Assembly (NCBI GenBank): GCA_023392575.1
Contig: JAEVYV010000162.1
Location: 1-41,304, forward strand
DNA: 41,304 nucleotides
Direction: 5' to 3'
From: Bacteroidota bacterium
Lineage (GTDB): Bacteria > Bacteroidota > Bacteroidia > Chitinophagales > Chitinophagaceae
In this document: in pieces, positions 25,182 through 34,425 of the stretch
Layout of the letters: each line of letters starts with the position of its first letter
Numbering within the stretch: position 1 is the first letter of the stretch
Made by a program: the position numbers and the translations under genes
Notes under the pieces: generated by a model
Seen by the model: only the letters and a program-made list of their open reading frames with translations
What the model was told of the DNA's origin: nothing
Databases searched by the model: none

Positions 25182-25925
25182 ATGGAAACAGTTGTACAAC
25201 AATATAATACCGTTGGGCACTCAAGAGACAGGCGCCTTAACCCTCCTTTGTGGCATAGCCGCTATCGTCACTTAATAGAACTGAGGGAAAATATTAAGAA
25301 AATCATTGCAGAGGATGTTAAGGGGGAAGAGAAAAAGGTATTAGCCGACATGGGATGTGGTGAAATGCCATATGCTTCACTGCTCACTCCGCATGTGAAA
25401 GAATTATATGCAGTGGATCTTCCTGGTAATCCGAAGGCAACCCATTTCGTTGACCTTGAAACAAATCGCACAAATATCGACGAGGCATCTGTTGATATTG
25501 TATGGTCTGTAATGGTGCTGGAACATGTGGCAGAACCTGAAAAATATCTGACCGAGTGTCAGCGGATTTTAAAGCCGGGGGGCAAGCTCATATTATGTAC
25601 CCATGGACATTGGATGTTTCACCCCGACCCAATTGATTACTGGCGTTGGACCAGTCAGGGTTTGAAGGTGGAAATAGAAAGAAGCGGTTTTAGAGTTAGT
25701 AAATTCTGGGGCATGATGGGCTTACTTTCCATGTCGGTTCAGTTAATGCAGGATGCGGTATTACTTCACCTGCCACTGACTAAATTCTGGGGCAAGCCTT
25801 ATACATTTGTCATGCAGCGTTTTGTCTCATTCGCTACCTGGTTTGAGAATAAATCAAAAACTACAAAAGCATACAAAAACAAAGATGCTTGCGTGTTTTT
25901 TGTGATTGCAGAAAAGAATAATTAG
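25182..25925 (+). CDS. Class I SAM-dependent methyltransferase
   Basis: 247 aa from the ATG at 25182, 2 bases after the rfbF stop; in-frame ATGs at 25173 and 25164 would overlap rfbF and cannot be excluded. The SAM motif is LADMGCGEMPYASLL. The acidic strand end is YAVDLPG, and the motif IV/post-motif region is VDIVWSVMVLEHVAEPEKY, then LKPGGKLILCTHG, as in Methyltransf_11. It sits between rfbF and rfbG, so it may methylate the CDP-sugar-derived residue, but the substrate is unknown. The next gene starts directly after its stop. Confidence 0.87.
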   Translation: METVVQQYNTVGHSRDRRLNPPLWHSRYRHLIELRENIKKIIAEDVKGEEKKVLADMGCGEMPYASLLTPHVKELYAVDLPGNPKATHFVDLETNRTNIDEASVDIVWSVMVLEHVAEPEKYLTECQRILKPGGKLILCTHGHWMFHPDPIDYWRWTSQGLKVEIERSGFRVSKFWGMMGLLSMSVQLMQDAVLLHLPLTKFWGKPYTFVMQRFVSFATWFENKSKTTKAYKNKDACVFFVIAEKNN

Positions 25926-27011
25926 ATGCTGAAAAAAAGTTTGCGTAATAAAAGGATATTCATTACCGGACATACCGGCTTTAAAGGCATATGGTTGTCC
26001 ATGCTGCTGAGAGAATTGGGTGCAAATATTTATGGTTATTCATTGGCACCTGTGAATAATCCAATTTATGATGATGTTCAAAGCTCACTGTTTGAACAAA
26101 GCTGGTACGAGGATATACGCAATGTATCAAAGCTAAAAGAAGCTATAACCGAAGTTCAGCCGGATGTTATTTTTCATTTAGCGGCACAGCCATTGGTTAT
26201 CGACAGCTATCAAAACCCTGTTTATACTTTTGATGTGAACGTAATGGGTACGGCATGTTTACTGGATGCTTTGAAAAATTATAATAAGCCATGCGCTGTA
26301 ATTGCTATTACAACTGATAAGGTGTACGAAAATCTTGAATGGATTTATCCTTACCGTGAAAACGACCGGTTAGGTGGGCATGATCCATACAGTATCAGTA
26401 AGGCTTGTGCTGAGTTAGTAATTCAATCTTATCGAAAATCCTTTTTCTCACCTGCAAAAATACGAGAGCACGGAATTGCTGTTGCCTCTGCACGTGCAGG
26501 TAATGTAATTGGTGGAGGTGATTGGTCTGCACACAGGATCATTCCTGATATTGTTCGTGCTTTTCATTCTAATTCGGTACTGGAAGTGCGCAATCCAACG
26601 GCAGTCCGTCCATGGCAGCATGTGCTGGATGCTTTATATGGTTATCTAGTTTTAGCAGCAAAACTGATTTCTGATGCAGAGAATCCTTTGTGGCATAGTG
26701 CATGGAATTTCGGTCCTGTTGCAACAGATAATCTAAGAGTAAATGAAATTGTGGAAATGGCTGCGCAGCAATGGGGAGGAGGTCAATATCAATTTAAAGA
26801 ACCCGAAGCTGGTACTTTACACGAAGCAGGTTTATTAAGGCTGGATTGTTCAAAAGCACAACAGCAACTAAACTGGATGCCGGTATGGAATGCACAGAAA
26901 GCCATTACTAAAACGTTGAATTGGTATAAAACTGTCTTAGACGATAGGGAAGGACCGGCCGCTACTGCCCTGGAACAAATCCGGACATATTTATCTGAAG
27001 CAGGATCATGA
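25926..27011 (+). CDS. rfbG: CDP-glucose 4,6-dehydratase
   Basis: 361 aa extended SDR. The NAD motif is GHTGFKG with the following IWLSMLLRELGA, a specific RfbG/DdhB signature. TDKVYEN replaces the TDEVYG of RfbB, as in the CDP enzymes. Tyr155 and Lys159 are in YSISK. It converts CDP-glucose to CDP-4-keto-6-deoxyglucose. It starts right after the preceding stop and overlaps the next gene by ATGA. Confidence 0.96.
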   Translation: MLKKSLRNKRIFITGHTGFKGIWLSMLLRELGANIYGYSLAPVNNPIYDDVQSSLFEQSWYEDIRNVSKLKEAITEVQPDVIFHLAAQPLVIDSYQNPVYTFDVNVMGTACLLDALKNYNKPCAVIAITTDKVYENLEWIYPYRENDRLGGHDPYSISKACAELVIQSYRKSFFSPAKIREHGIAVASARAGNVIGGGDWSAHRIIPDIVRAFHSNSVLEVRNPTAVRPWQHVLDALYGYLVLAAKLISDAENPLWHSAWNFGPVATDNLRVNEIVEMAAQQWGGGQYQFKEPEAGTLHEAGLLRLDCSKAQQQLNWMPVWNAQKAITKTLNWYKTVLDDREGPAATALEQIRTYLSEAGS

Positions 27012-27946
27012 AAATTGTATTAATTGGTGCAAGAGGGTTTTTAGGAAGTGCATTGTTAAAAGGTTTGTATAAAGATGAGGACAGCATTGAATGGCATTTA
27101 TTTTTTTCTTCAACAGGATCTTTGCAAACTCCTTTCAATAATTGCTATTATCATGTTTATAAGTGGCCCTGGCATTCTTTGTCTGATGGAGCTTACGAAA
27201 AGATTTTTGCTGATGCTGATGTTATCATTTACGCAGCGGGAGCAGGCATCCAATCCGGAGAGGATGCCAATGAAGAGATCATCTTTAACCTGAATCTTTT
27301 TGAGCCTGTCAAACTCGTACAAAAACTGACCAGATTAAACTTTAAAGGGCAATTGATCAGTTTTGGGTCTTATTTTGAAATTGGGAAAGATCAACCACGC
27401 GGACTTTTAAGCGAGCAGGCTTTTTTGGAACAATGCAATCCATTGCCGAATGCATATTGCCGTTCCAAAAAAGAGCTGAGTCATTTCCACTTCATACAAG
27501 ATCAAACAGGAATCGAATTTAAATGGTTGCATCTTGTGCTTACTAATATTTATGGGCCGGGAGAAAATGAAAATAGGCTCATTCCTTATATCATTCATCA
27601 ATCAAAACAAAAAAAACCGTTGCATTTTACAGCAGGCTCGCAAATTCGTCAATATACCTATGTTGGCGATATTGTCAATGTTGTTGGTGGCTTATTAGGC
27701 AATGCTTCTGGGTTGTACCATGTTACCAACGAAGAAACTGTAACTGTTAAAACAATTATTGAGGAGGCCATACTGCAGGTTAAAAACAAATTATCTCTCA
27801 ACCCGGAAATCCATTATGATCTTTTTGAGCGCAGGGATACAGCGATGGAATATCTCGCCATAAGTGCACAAAAATTGTTAAGAGACCGGGATCTTTCCTG
27901 TTCCACCAATTTCAAAGAAGGCATTTCTCTTTATTTTAATTCATGA
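27008..27946 (+). CDS. NAD(P)-dependent SDR, predicted CDP-4-keto-6-deoxyhexose reductase
   Basis: 312 aa. The dinucleotide motif GARGFLGS is at about 7-14. The active-site Tyr150 and Lys154 are in YCRSK. The IYGPGEN segment is shared with sugar-nucleotide epimerase/reductases. By position after rfbF-rfbG it most likely reduces the 4-keto group to give a CDP-6-deoxyhexose, as abequose, paratose and AscF-type reductases do. Which stereoisomer forms cannot be read from the sequence. It overlaps both neighbours by 4 bases, so it is tightly co-translated. Confidence 0.8.
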   Translation: MKIVLIGARGFLGSALLKGLYKDEDSIEWHLFFSSTGSLQTPFNNCYYHVYKWPWHSLSDGAYEKIFADADVIIYAAGAGIQSGEDANEEIIFNLNLFEPVKLVQKLTRLNFKGQLISFGSYFEIGKDQPRGLLSEQAFLEQCNPLPNAYCRSKKELSHFHFIQDQTGIEFKWLHLVLTNIYGPGENENRLIPYIIHQSKQKKPLHFTAGSQIRQYTYVGDIVNVVGGLLGNASGLYHVTNEETVTVKTIIEEAILQVKNKLSLNPEIHYDLFERRDTAMEYLAISAQKLLRDRDLSCSTNFKEGISLYFNS

Positions 27947-28464
27947 AACTGATCGAGGATATAGGTGGCGGCGTCCTGTTGTTGCAAATGCCCATCTTTA
28001 AGGATGAGCGTGGCAGCTTTATTAAACTTGCTGATAAACGTTTGCAGGAGATCAGAGATTATGAACAACGACAACTGAATTATGTGGTGAATAAAAAAAA
28101 ATTTACCTGCAGAGGATTGCATTATCAAAAAGGAAATTTTGCAGAATCGAAAATTTTCAGGGCTATAACAGGTTCTGTGCAAGTTGTTGCATTTAATGTG
28201 CAGGCAGGCAGCCCATTTTATAAAAAGACATTCACGAAAAAATTAGACAGTGCCGATATTGCCCTTTGGGTACCTCGTGGCTTTGCAACAGGTTATTGTA
28301 CACTGGAAGATGATACGGCGGTGTTGTATAGTTCGGATAATGATTACCATCCGGAAGTAGAAGCTGGCCTGCGATGGAGTGATCCTGCAATTACAGTAAT
28401 GGACTTGCCTTATGATCAACTGATCATTTCGGAAAAAGACGGACAATGGCAGAATTTTAAATAG
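27943..28464 (+). CDS. RmlC-like sugar-nucleotide 3,5-epimerase (cupin)
   Basis: 173 aa, near the 175-185 usual for RmlC. RGLHYQ (57-62) carries the general-base His60, and SKIFRAITGSVQVVAFNV is the following cupin strand pair. The usual PxGFAHGF becomes PRGFATGY, with Thr in place of the second His; LYSSDNDYHPEVEAGLRW keeps the Tyr/Asp region. In this context it probably epimerises the CDP-4-keto-6-deoxyglucose at C3 and/or C5 before reduction, as AscE does for ascarylose. dTDP-rhamnose synthesis with RfbA/RfbB is an alternative. Confidence 0.82.
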   Translation: MKLIEDIGGGVLLLQMPIFKDERGSFIKLADKRLQEIRDYEQRQLNYVVNKKKFTCRGLHYQKGNFAESKIFRAITGSVQVVAFNVQAGSPFYKKTFTKKLDSADIALWVPRGFATGYCTLEDDTAVLYSSDNDYHPEVEAGLRWSDPAITVMDLPYDQLIISEKDGQWQNFK

Positions 28465-28468
28465 CGAC

Positions 28469-29422
28469 ATGAAGTTTCAAATACTCATACCAACCTATAA
28501 CCGTTGCAACGATCTGAAAAAGAATTTAGAATATCTCAAAAGCGAGATGTTGAAAGATCAACTAATGCCGGAGTTTGGAATTATTGTTTCTGATAATGCT
28601 TCAACCGATGGTACTTGGCCGATGTTACAAGGGATAAAAGTGAAATGGAAGGACGAGGTTAAACTGGATATTGTGAGGAATGAAACCAATGTGGGCTTGG
28701 AGCAGAATACTGTAAACTTGTTGTCGTTTGCTACCTCTGAGTACATAATATGGCTCGGTGATGATGATTTGCTTGCAGAAGGATATCTAAAGTTTATTAA
28801 TGAAAAATTTAAGGATAATCAATTAGGATGGATGATCCCGGGGGTTCTTAGCATTGATGGTAAAGGTAATATAGTTGATGTGCGGCCAGCAAATTTTCAA
28901 TACCAGGAATATAGTGCGGGCTTTGAAGCTCTTTATCAGGTATCACATTTTGGTCATCAATTAAGCGGTCTTGTGTTAAAAAGATGCGGTTTGTTAGAAG
29001 CATATCTTAGCAAACAACAGTGGAGGAATCTTTACCTGTTTATCACATTTCTAGTACTCAATCAAGTAAAACACTCGGGGATCTATGCCCCACATTATAA
29101 AACTTTGGTGAATAATTTCAATTCAAAAGATTGGGGTTATAATGAGGTGGGTTTATTAGATGAAGTGTTCCGAGCATATTATTATTTGAAGGACTCCATT
29201 GGGCAACAGCGGGTAAATAAACTCTTGCTTAGGTTTGTATTAATGCATTCTTATAGGATAAATTTTAGTGAAGGATTTAGGGCGGTTGTCAGACAATGGA
29301 AAGATATCACTATTAAAGCCAATGAGGCTAAGGGGATCAAAGCCAAATTGCTGGTATTGATGACAAAAGAATTTGTTGCTCAAAAGATAAAAAGGCCAAT
29401 GGCCAACTCATCTGTCTCCTGA
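28469..29422 (+). CDS. Glycosyltransferase family 2
   Basis: 317 aa GT-A enzyme. The N-terminal FQILIPTYNRCNDLKKNL begins the nucleotide-binding fold. VSDNASTDGT is the donor loop and IWLGDDD carries the metal-binding Asp residues. The C-terminal 120 residues are less typical and basic. Cytoplasmic, adding one sugar to the lipid-linked intermediate. It starts 4 bases after the RmlC-like gene; its donor may be the CDP-6-deoxyhexose, but that is inference from position. Confidence 0.9.
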   Translation: MKFQILIPTYNRCNDLKKNLEYLKSEMLKDQLMPEFGIIVSDNASTDGTWPMLQGIKVKWKDEVKLDIVRNETNVGLEQNTVNLLSFATSEYIIWLGDDDLLAEGYLKFINEKFKDNQLGWMIPGVLSIDGKGNIVDVRPANFQYQEYSAGFEALYQVSHFGHQLSGLVLKRCGLLEAYLSKQQWRNLYLFITFLVLNQVKHSGIYAPHYKTLVNNFNSKDWGYNEVGLLDEVFRAYYYLKDSIGQQRVNKLLLRFVLMHSYRINFSEGFRAVVRQWKDITIKANEAKGIKAKLLVLMTKEFVAQKIKRPMANSSVS

Positions 29423-29438
29423 TCATCCAAGTTTGAAT

Positions 29439-30779
29439 ATGAACGATGTGATTCTCTTTATTGCGTTTGAGTTCCCACCGGTAAACTCAGGTGGTTCGCA
29501 TAGACCTTATAAACTAGTCAATGCTCTGAAAAGAAAAGGCCTCCAGCCGGTTGTTTTAACAGTGGATGTCAATACTTTACGGGACGGGACTAAATTAGAT
29601 AATAACTTATTGGAGAAAGTAGATACTTCAGTTCCAGTGCACCGCGTCAAATTAAGGTCAATAAATGCTTTGGATCGGCTATTAGGAAAAGGTTATGGGT
29701 TTATTCCTGATATCAGTTGGCGTAGGTGGAGAAATTCTGTTATCTCTGAGTTGCCAAACATCATAGGACAATATAAGCCTACGGCGGTTTACCTTACTTG
29801 CCCTCCCTTTAGCTTGAGTGAGTTAGCCATATGGCTAAAAAAAAATTATCCTCAACTGCCTTTAATAACAGATATGAGGGATGCTTGGAGTTATTGGGTA
29901 ATAAGTCCATATGCCAGCGTTTTACATTTTAAGAGTATACGTAAACAAGAACGGAGGGTGCTCGAACTATCAGAATGTATTATAGCTACTTCGAAGCAAA
30001 CTTTGAGAGATTTCCAGGATCTGAACCCCCATATTTCCAGTAATAAATTTGAATACATTCCAAATGGTTTTGATGAGTTTGTAACTGTTGAAAAAAACCG
30101 CTTCGAAAAGTATGCCGATAAATTGAAAATTGGTTACGTTGGGAGTTTTTATTACAATCCTAGGACTCAACTGCTCTTAGAACGACCATGGTATAAAAAG
30201 AAGCCTTATCAATGGTTTCAATACATTCCAAGGTTTGAAGACTGGAGATATAGAAGTCCTCTTTTTCTTTTTCAGTTACTAAATCAATTTAAAAAGAAAT
30301 GCCCGAATCTATATTCTAAAATTCAATTAGAGTTTGCTGGACAAAAGCCGGATTGGTTCGATCAAATGGCAGAAGAAAATGGTGTAGCCGATATTGTAAG
30401 ACACATTGGGCCTCTTAGCCAAGAGCAATCTATTGAGTTCCAAGCTTCTTGTGATTGGCTACTTCTTACATCAGCTAAGGTTCCAAGTGGAAAGGACTAC
30501 AGTATCGCAGGTAAAACATTTGAATACCTGAGCCTGCGAAAGCCCATAATAGCTCTATTGTGTGAGGGTGCTCAAAAAGAATTATTGCAAGAAAGTGGAA
30601 TGGCTGCAATAATAGATCCTGATAAACTTGATTGCGGCATTGAAGTACTAAAACATATCGTGGGGGGACAATATTCTTTACAACCGAATGCGGAGTTTAT
30701 TGGTGGGTTCAGAATGGAGTACTTAAGCGAAAAGTTTGTGGAGATTATAAAACGGATAGTTAATAATTATGAAAAATAG
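29439..30779 (+). CDS. Glycosyltransferase, GT4-like
   Basis: 446 aa GT-B enzyme. The N-terminal domain starts VILFIAFEFPPVNSGGSHRPYKL, with the Gly-rich acceptor loop. ITDMRDAWSYW is typical of this glycosyltransferase subgroup. The C-terminal domain begins LKIGYVGSFYYNPR and includes GKTFEYLSLRKPIIALL, the donor-site helix with Glu. ATG at 29439 is preferred to the in-frame TTG at 29433. Its 3' end overlaps the 2-epimerase gene by 11 bases. Confidence 0.87.
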   Translation: MNDVILFIAFEFPPVNSGGSHRPYKLVNALKRKGLQPVVLTVDVNTLRDGTKLDNNLLEKVDTSVPVHRVKLRSINALDRLLGKGYGFIPDISWRRWRNSVISELPNIIGQYKPTAVYLTCPPFSLSELAIWLKKNYPQLPLITDMRDAWSYWVISPYASVLHFKSIRKQERRVLELSECIIATSKQTLRDFQDLNPHISSNKFEYIPNGFDEFVTVEKNRFEKYADKLKIGYVGSFYYNPRTQLLLERPWYKKKPYQWFQYIPRFEDWRYRSPLFLFQLLNQFKKKCPNLYSKIQLEFAGQKPDWFDQMAEENGVADIVRHIGPLSQEQSIEFQASCDWLLLTSAKVPSGKDYSIAGKTFEYLSLRKPIIALLCEGAQKELLQESGMAAIIDPDKLDCGIEVLKHIVGGQYSLQPNAEFIGGFRMEYLSEKFVEIIKRIVNNYEK

Positions 30780-31884
30780 CACACACATTACATTGATTGC
30801 TGGGGCACGTCCAAACTTTATGAAAATTGGGTCAATTATTCATGCTATCAGGAAAAAACAAAGCGATGGAGCAAAAGTTATTTATCGCCTAGTTCATACC
30901 GGGCAACATTACGACAGTAAACTGAGTGACGTTTTTTTTGAGGATCTTGAAATACCACAACCAGATGTTAATCTGGAAGTTGGGTCAGGAAGTCATGCTG
31001 AACAAACGGCCGAAATTATGGTTCGGTTTGAAAAATATTTACAAAATAATCCAACCGACTGGGTTGTTGTCGTAGGCGACGTAAATTCAACACTGGCCTG
31101 TTCTCTTGTTGCCAAAAAGCTTGGGACTAAAGTAGCTCATGTGGAGGGTGGAATTCGTTCGAACGATTGGAGTATGCCAGAAGAAATAAATAGGTTAGCA
31201 ACAGACGCTATCACGGACATTTTTTTTACAACCAGTGAATTCGCAAATGAAAATTTGAAAAAAGAAGGAAAGAGCAATCAACAGATTCATTTCGTTGGCA
31301 ATACGATGATTGATTCTTTAATAAGAAACTTATCCCGAATTAATAAACCAGATTTTTTATCAACACATTGCATTGATGAAAAAGAATACTACCTATTAAC
31401 ATTGCACCGGCCTTCCAATGTTGATGATTCACAAATGTTACAAAATACGTTGCAGAATATTTTGAATTCAACAGAAGGTGCAAAATTGGTATTCCCAGTT
31501 CACCCTCGAACTCAAAAGCGTTTGAGTGAGATTGATTTTAGATGGCCAGACAGAGTCATAACTACTGGTCCTTTGAGATATCTTGAATTTTTATTTCTCA
31601 TCAAGAATTCTAAAGCAGTCATAACCGATTCTGGCGGTATTCAGGAAGAAACAACCTATTTAAACATTCCATGTTTAACACTGCGGCCCAATACGGAAAG
31701 GCCAGAAACTGTGTCAGTTGGGACGAATGTTTTGATCGGTGATAATATGGAATTGCTGGAAAGCTCAATAAAAAAAATACAGAATGGGGGATGGAAAGAA
31801 GGGAGAATACCAAGTTATTGGGATGGCAAAGCTGGAGAACGGATCATTAATATCTTAATAGAGTCATTGATTAAATCAAGGTGA
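30769..31884 (+). CDS. wecB: UDP-N-acetylglucosamine 2-epimerase family (non-hydrolysing), copy 1
   Basis: 371 aa. The start LIAGARPNFMKI is the WecB-type phosphate-binding loop, and HTGQHYD follows. Expected catalytic residues are present: Asp104 in VVGDVNST, Glu126 in HVEGGIRS, the PEE pair at 138-139 in MPEEINR, and the His of LHRPSNV. DSGGIQEE binds UDP. It interconverts UDP-GlcNAc and UDP-ManNAc, or acts on the diNAc-uronate (WbpI role). It differs clearly in sequence from the second copy at 34418. AT-rich. Confidence 0.92.
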   Translation: MKNSTHITLIAGARPNFMKIGSIIHAIRKKQSDGAKVIYRLVHTGQHYDSKLSDVFFEDLEIPQPDVNLEVGSGSHAEQTAEIMVRFEKYLQNNPTDWVVVVGDVNSTLACSLVAKKLGTKVAHVEGGIRSNDWSMPEEINRLATDAITDIFFTTSEFANENLKKEGKSNQQIHFVGNTMIDSLIRNLSRINKPDFLSTHCIDEKEYYLLTLHRPSNVDDSQMLQNTLQNILNSTEGAKLVFPVHPRTQKRLSEIDFRWPDRVITTGPLRYLEFLFLIKNSKAVITDSGGIQEETTYLNIPCLTLRPNTERPETVSVGTNVLIGDNMELLESSIKKIQNGGWKEGRIPSYWDGKAGERIINILIESLIKSR

Positions 31885-31902
31885 AAGCTATAAGTGAAAG
31901 TA

Positions 31903-33129
31903 ATGAAACAAAAGAAAATTATTGTTTTCTTATACAACCGTATTTTTGATCCTGTAGTTCAATCCAATTTCTGGCTGTTTATTACGCATGCACTTAAGGA
32001 AAAAGAGACAAACTATAAATTTCACGTCATCAGTTTTGAAAATGAAAGAATCCCTTTAACTGAGAAACAGAAATTAAAAGTCCAGGAGTGGAAAGATCAG
32101 GGTTTAGAGTGGACTCAGCTAAAGTGGCACGCGGGGACAGGCGCCAAAAACAAGCTTTTTGATATTATACAAGGTTTCAGAACTGTAATGAAATTGAGGC
32201 TGATGGGTTATAAATTCATCATGGGGTTTGCCTCCGTTTCAGGAGCTATGGCTTATCTCTACTCAAAAGTGCTTGGCTTGAGATTATATATTCATTCCTA
32301 TGAACCACATAGCGAATATGCCATTGATAATAGAATGTGGCAGAAAGATAGTATCCAGTTTAAAGTGCTTAACCGTTTAGAAAAAAAAGCTGCTCATCAT
32401 GCCACAGTATTGGTTTCTGCAACAAGGTTCATGGAGGCTAGGTTAAAAGAGGAGTGGAAGGTGAATGCAGCTTTTGTGAAAATCCCAAGCGTAGTTGATG
32501 ACAAAAAATTTGTTTTTAATGAAAGAGACAGGATAGTAACACGGAAACGCTTGGGCATACCGGAATCATCATGGGTGCTTTATTACCCCGGCAAATTCGG
32601 TGATCTTTACTACAAACAGGAAACGGCGCATATGTACAAGTGGCTCAAAGAAAAGGACAGCCGTTTTCATTTGCTGATCGTCACGCCTCATACAAAAGAG
32701 GAGACGTTCCAATTGTTTGATGGAGCCGGTGTTAATCGAAAAGATTATACAGTTACACATTCTAGCTATGACGGGATTCATGTTTATGCATCGGCTTCGG
32801 ACATGGGTATCATTGCTGTTCCACCGGGGCCATCAAAAAAATTTATTTCCAATATAAAAGTGGGTGAATACCTCTGTGCTGGATTACCTTATCTCATTAC
32901 AAAAGGTATTTCAGAAGATTATTTATACGCCATTGAAAAAAAGGTTGGCGTGGTGGTAGATGATTTTGATGAACGATCTATAAAAACTGCATACCCCGAA
33001 ATTAAAGTATATATGAAAATGGATCCTACTGAAAGGAGAAAGCATTGCCGTGAGGTTGGTGTTGATTATCGGGGGTTTGATAAGTTAAATGATCAATTTA
33101 AAAGGGCTATAAGTATTTTAACTTCATAG
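31903..33129 (+). CDS. Glycosyltransferase, GT4-like
   Basis: 408 aa from ATG 31903; a GTG at 31894 would add three residues. GT-B layout: the N-terminal half has GFASVSGAMAYLYSKVLGLR and YIHSYEPHSEYA. The C-terminal half starts VLYYPGKFGDLYYK, with ISNIKVGEYLCAGLPYLITKG as the donor-site element (Lys and Glu conserved in GT4). It probably transfers one sugar of the repeat unit; no donor can be named. It lies between the first 2-epimerase and another glycosyltransferase in an AT-rich run. Confidence 0.82.
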   Translation: MKQKKIIVFLYNRIFDPVVQSNFWLFITHALKEKETNYKFHVISFENERIPLTEKQKLKVQEWKDQGLEWTQLKWHAGTGAKNKLFDIIQGFRTVMKLRLMGYKFIMGFASVSGAMAYLYSKVLGLRLYIHSYEPHSEYAIDNRMWQKDSIQFKVLNRLEKKAAHHATVLVSATRFMEARLKEEWKVNAAFVKIPSVVDDKKFVFNERDRIVTRKRLGIPESSWVLYYPGKFGDLYYKQETAHMYKWLKEKDSRFHLLIVTPHTKEETFQLFDGAGVNRKDYTVTHSSYDGIHVYASASDMGIIAVPPGPSKKFISNIKVGEYLCAGLPYLITKGISEDYLYAIEKKVGVVVDDFDERSIKTAYPEIKVYMKMDPTERRKHCREVGVDYRGFDKLNDQFKRAISILTS

Positions 33130-33183
33130 ATTTCTTTTTCGTAGGAGAAGACTGATGAATAGTTAGATTCCCGATGCAATACC

Positions 33184-34425
33184 ATGAAAAAAAAGATCTT
33201 GTTTATATCCATTGCTTTCCCTCCGAAATCAGATCCGGAATGTTTACAAACTGCGAAGTATTTTTATCATTTGCAGCAATATAAGGACCTGCAAATTGAT
33301 GTTGTCACTTCGGCCGTACCCACTTTGTATATGTCGTATGATCAACGCTTAGAACCGTACGCAGAAGGCGTTCATCAGTTAATTAATGTAAAGATAAAAG
33401 AAAACAGGTGGGTGAATATCTTTAGAAGTAGGCTTGGGTTGCAGGAAACTGTGTTCCCCGATAGCAAAGCTTCCTTTCACAAACAATCAAAAAGAGTCAT
33501 AAAACAACTGAAGAATACACCGTCGATTATTTACAGCCGTTCCTTTCCCTTGAGCTCAGCAATGATGGCGCTAAAGCTAAAAAGATATTACAATATCCCA
33601 TGGATTATGCATCTTAGTGATCCATGGGTAGGCTCTCCGCTGCATCACTGGTCCGAAAGTTATACTAGGCGCCATGCCGACCTCGAGAAGGAGTGCATTA
33701 GTGAGGCCTCTGCCATTTGTTTTACTTCAATGGCAACAATTCGCTTTTATGAGACCAGATACCCGGCAAACAACGAGAAATTCCATTTTTTCCCGAATGT
33801 AAATGAACGACCGGAGGTTGTGCATGCTGCTGAGTTGCTACAACCGCCCCCGCATCCTTTTACCATCGTTTACACCGGGGGGCTGGCTGGTGACCGGAGC
33901 CCAGCCTTTTTACTGGAGCCGCTCAGGCAGATATTTGAAGAAGACAGTTTAATTGCCAATAAAATAAAGGTGGTTTTTGCTGGTGAAGCGGATCACCGCA
34001 ACCGTTCGGTATTTGCACAGTATTCGCTGCCCTTTGTATCCTACCGGGGAAAGCTTTCCTACCAGGAAGCCCTGGCGCTGCAGCGGCAGGCGGATTACCT
34101 CGTTGTTATTGACAGCCCGATTCCGGATCCAGCCATGTCCATGTTTTTCCCTTCCAAATTGCTTGATTACATGGTGGCAAGGAAGCGTATTTTGGCTGTT
34201 ACTACGAGGGGTAGTGCAACAGATGAAGTGATGAAGGACTTGAAAGGAGATGTATGTACGCATGAAGACGTCACTGATATTAAGCAAAAAATACTGGTTG
34301 CCTTAAGGGCCTTTGAATGTAATAACACAGACTATCTTACCAACACCTGCATGCCTCATAGGTATGAAGCAAGGCATAATGCGGAGCGATTGTTTCATTT
34401 AATCCAACAACTCTCTAATGTTTAA
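33184..34425 (+). CDS. Glycosyltransferase, GT4-like
   Basis: 413 aa GT-B enzyme. ILFISIAFPPKSDPECLQTAK is the N-terminal acceptor-loop start, and WIMHLSDPWVGSPLHHW the inter-domain part. FTIVYTGGLAGDRSPAFLL starts the donor domain, and MFFPSKLLDYMVARKRILAV carries the donor-binding region. The first 400 bases are AT-rich (sampled 60-base lines near 32-33% GC), while from about 33.6 kb the gene is GC-rich (50-65%), so the two halves have different composition. It overlaps the next gene by 8 bases. Confidence 0.88.
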   Translation: MKKKILFISIAFPPKSDPECLQTAKYFYHLQQYKDLQIDVVTSAVPTLYMSYDQRLEPYAEGVHQLINVKIKENRWVNIFRSRLGLQETVFPDSKASFHKQSKRVIKQLKNTPSIIYSRSFPLSSAMMALKLKRYYNIPWIMHLSDPWVGSPLHHWSESYTRRHADLEKECISEASAICFTSMATIRFYETRYPANNEKFHFFPNVNERPEVVHAAELLQPPPHPFTIVYTGGLAGDRSPAFLLEPLRQIFEEDSLIANKIKVVFAGEADHRNRSVFAQYSLPFVSYRGKLSYQEALALQRQADYLVVIDSPIPDPAMSMFFPSKLLDYMVARKRILAVTTRGSATDEVMKDLKGDVCTHEDVTDIKQKILVALRAFECNNTDYLTNTCMPHRYEARHNAERLFHLIQQLSNV

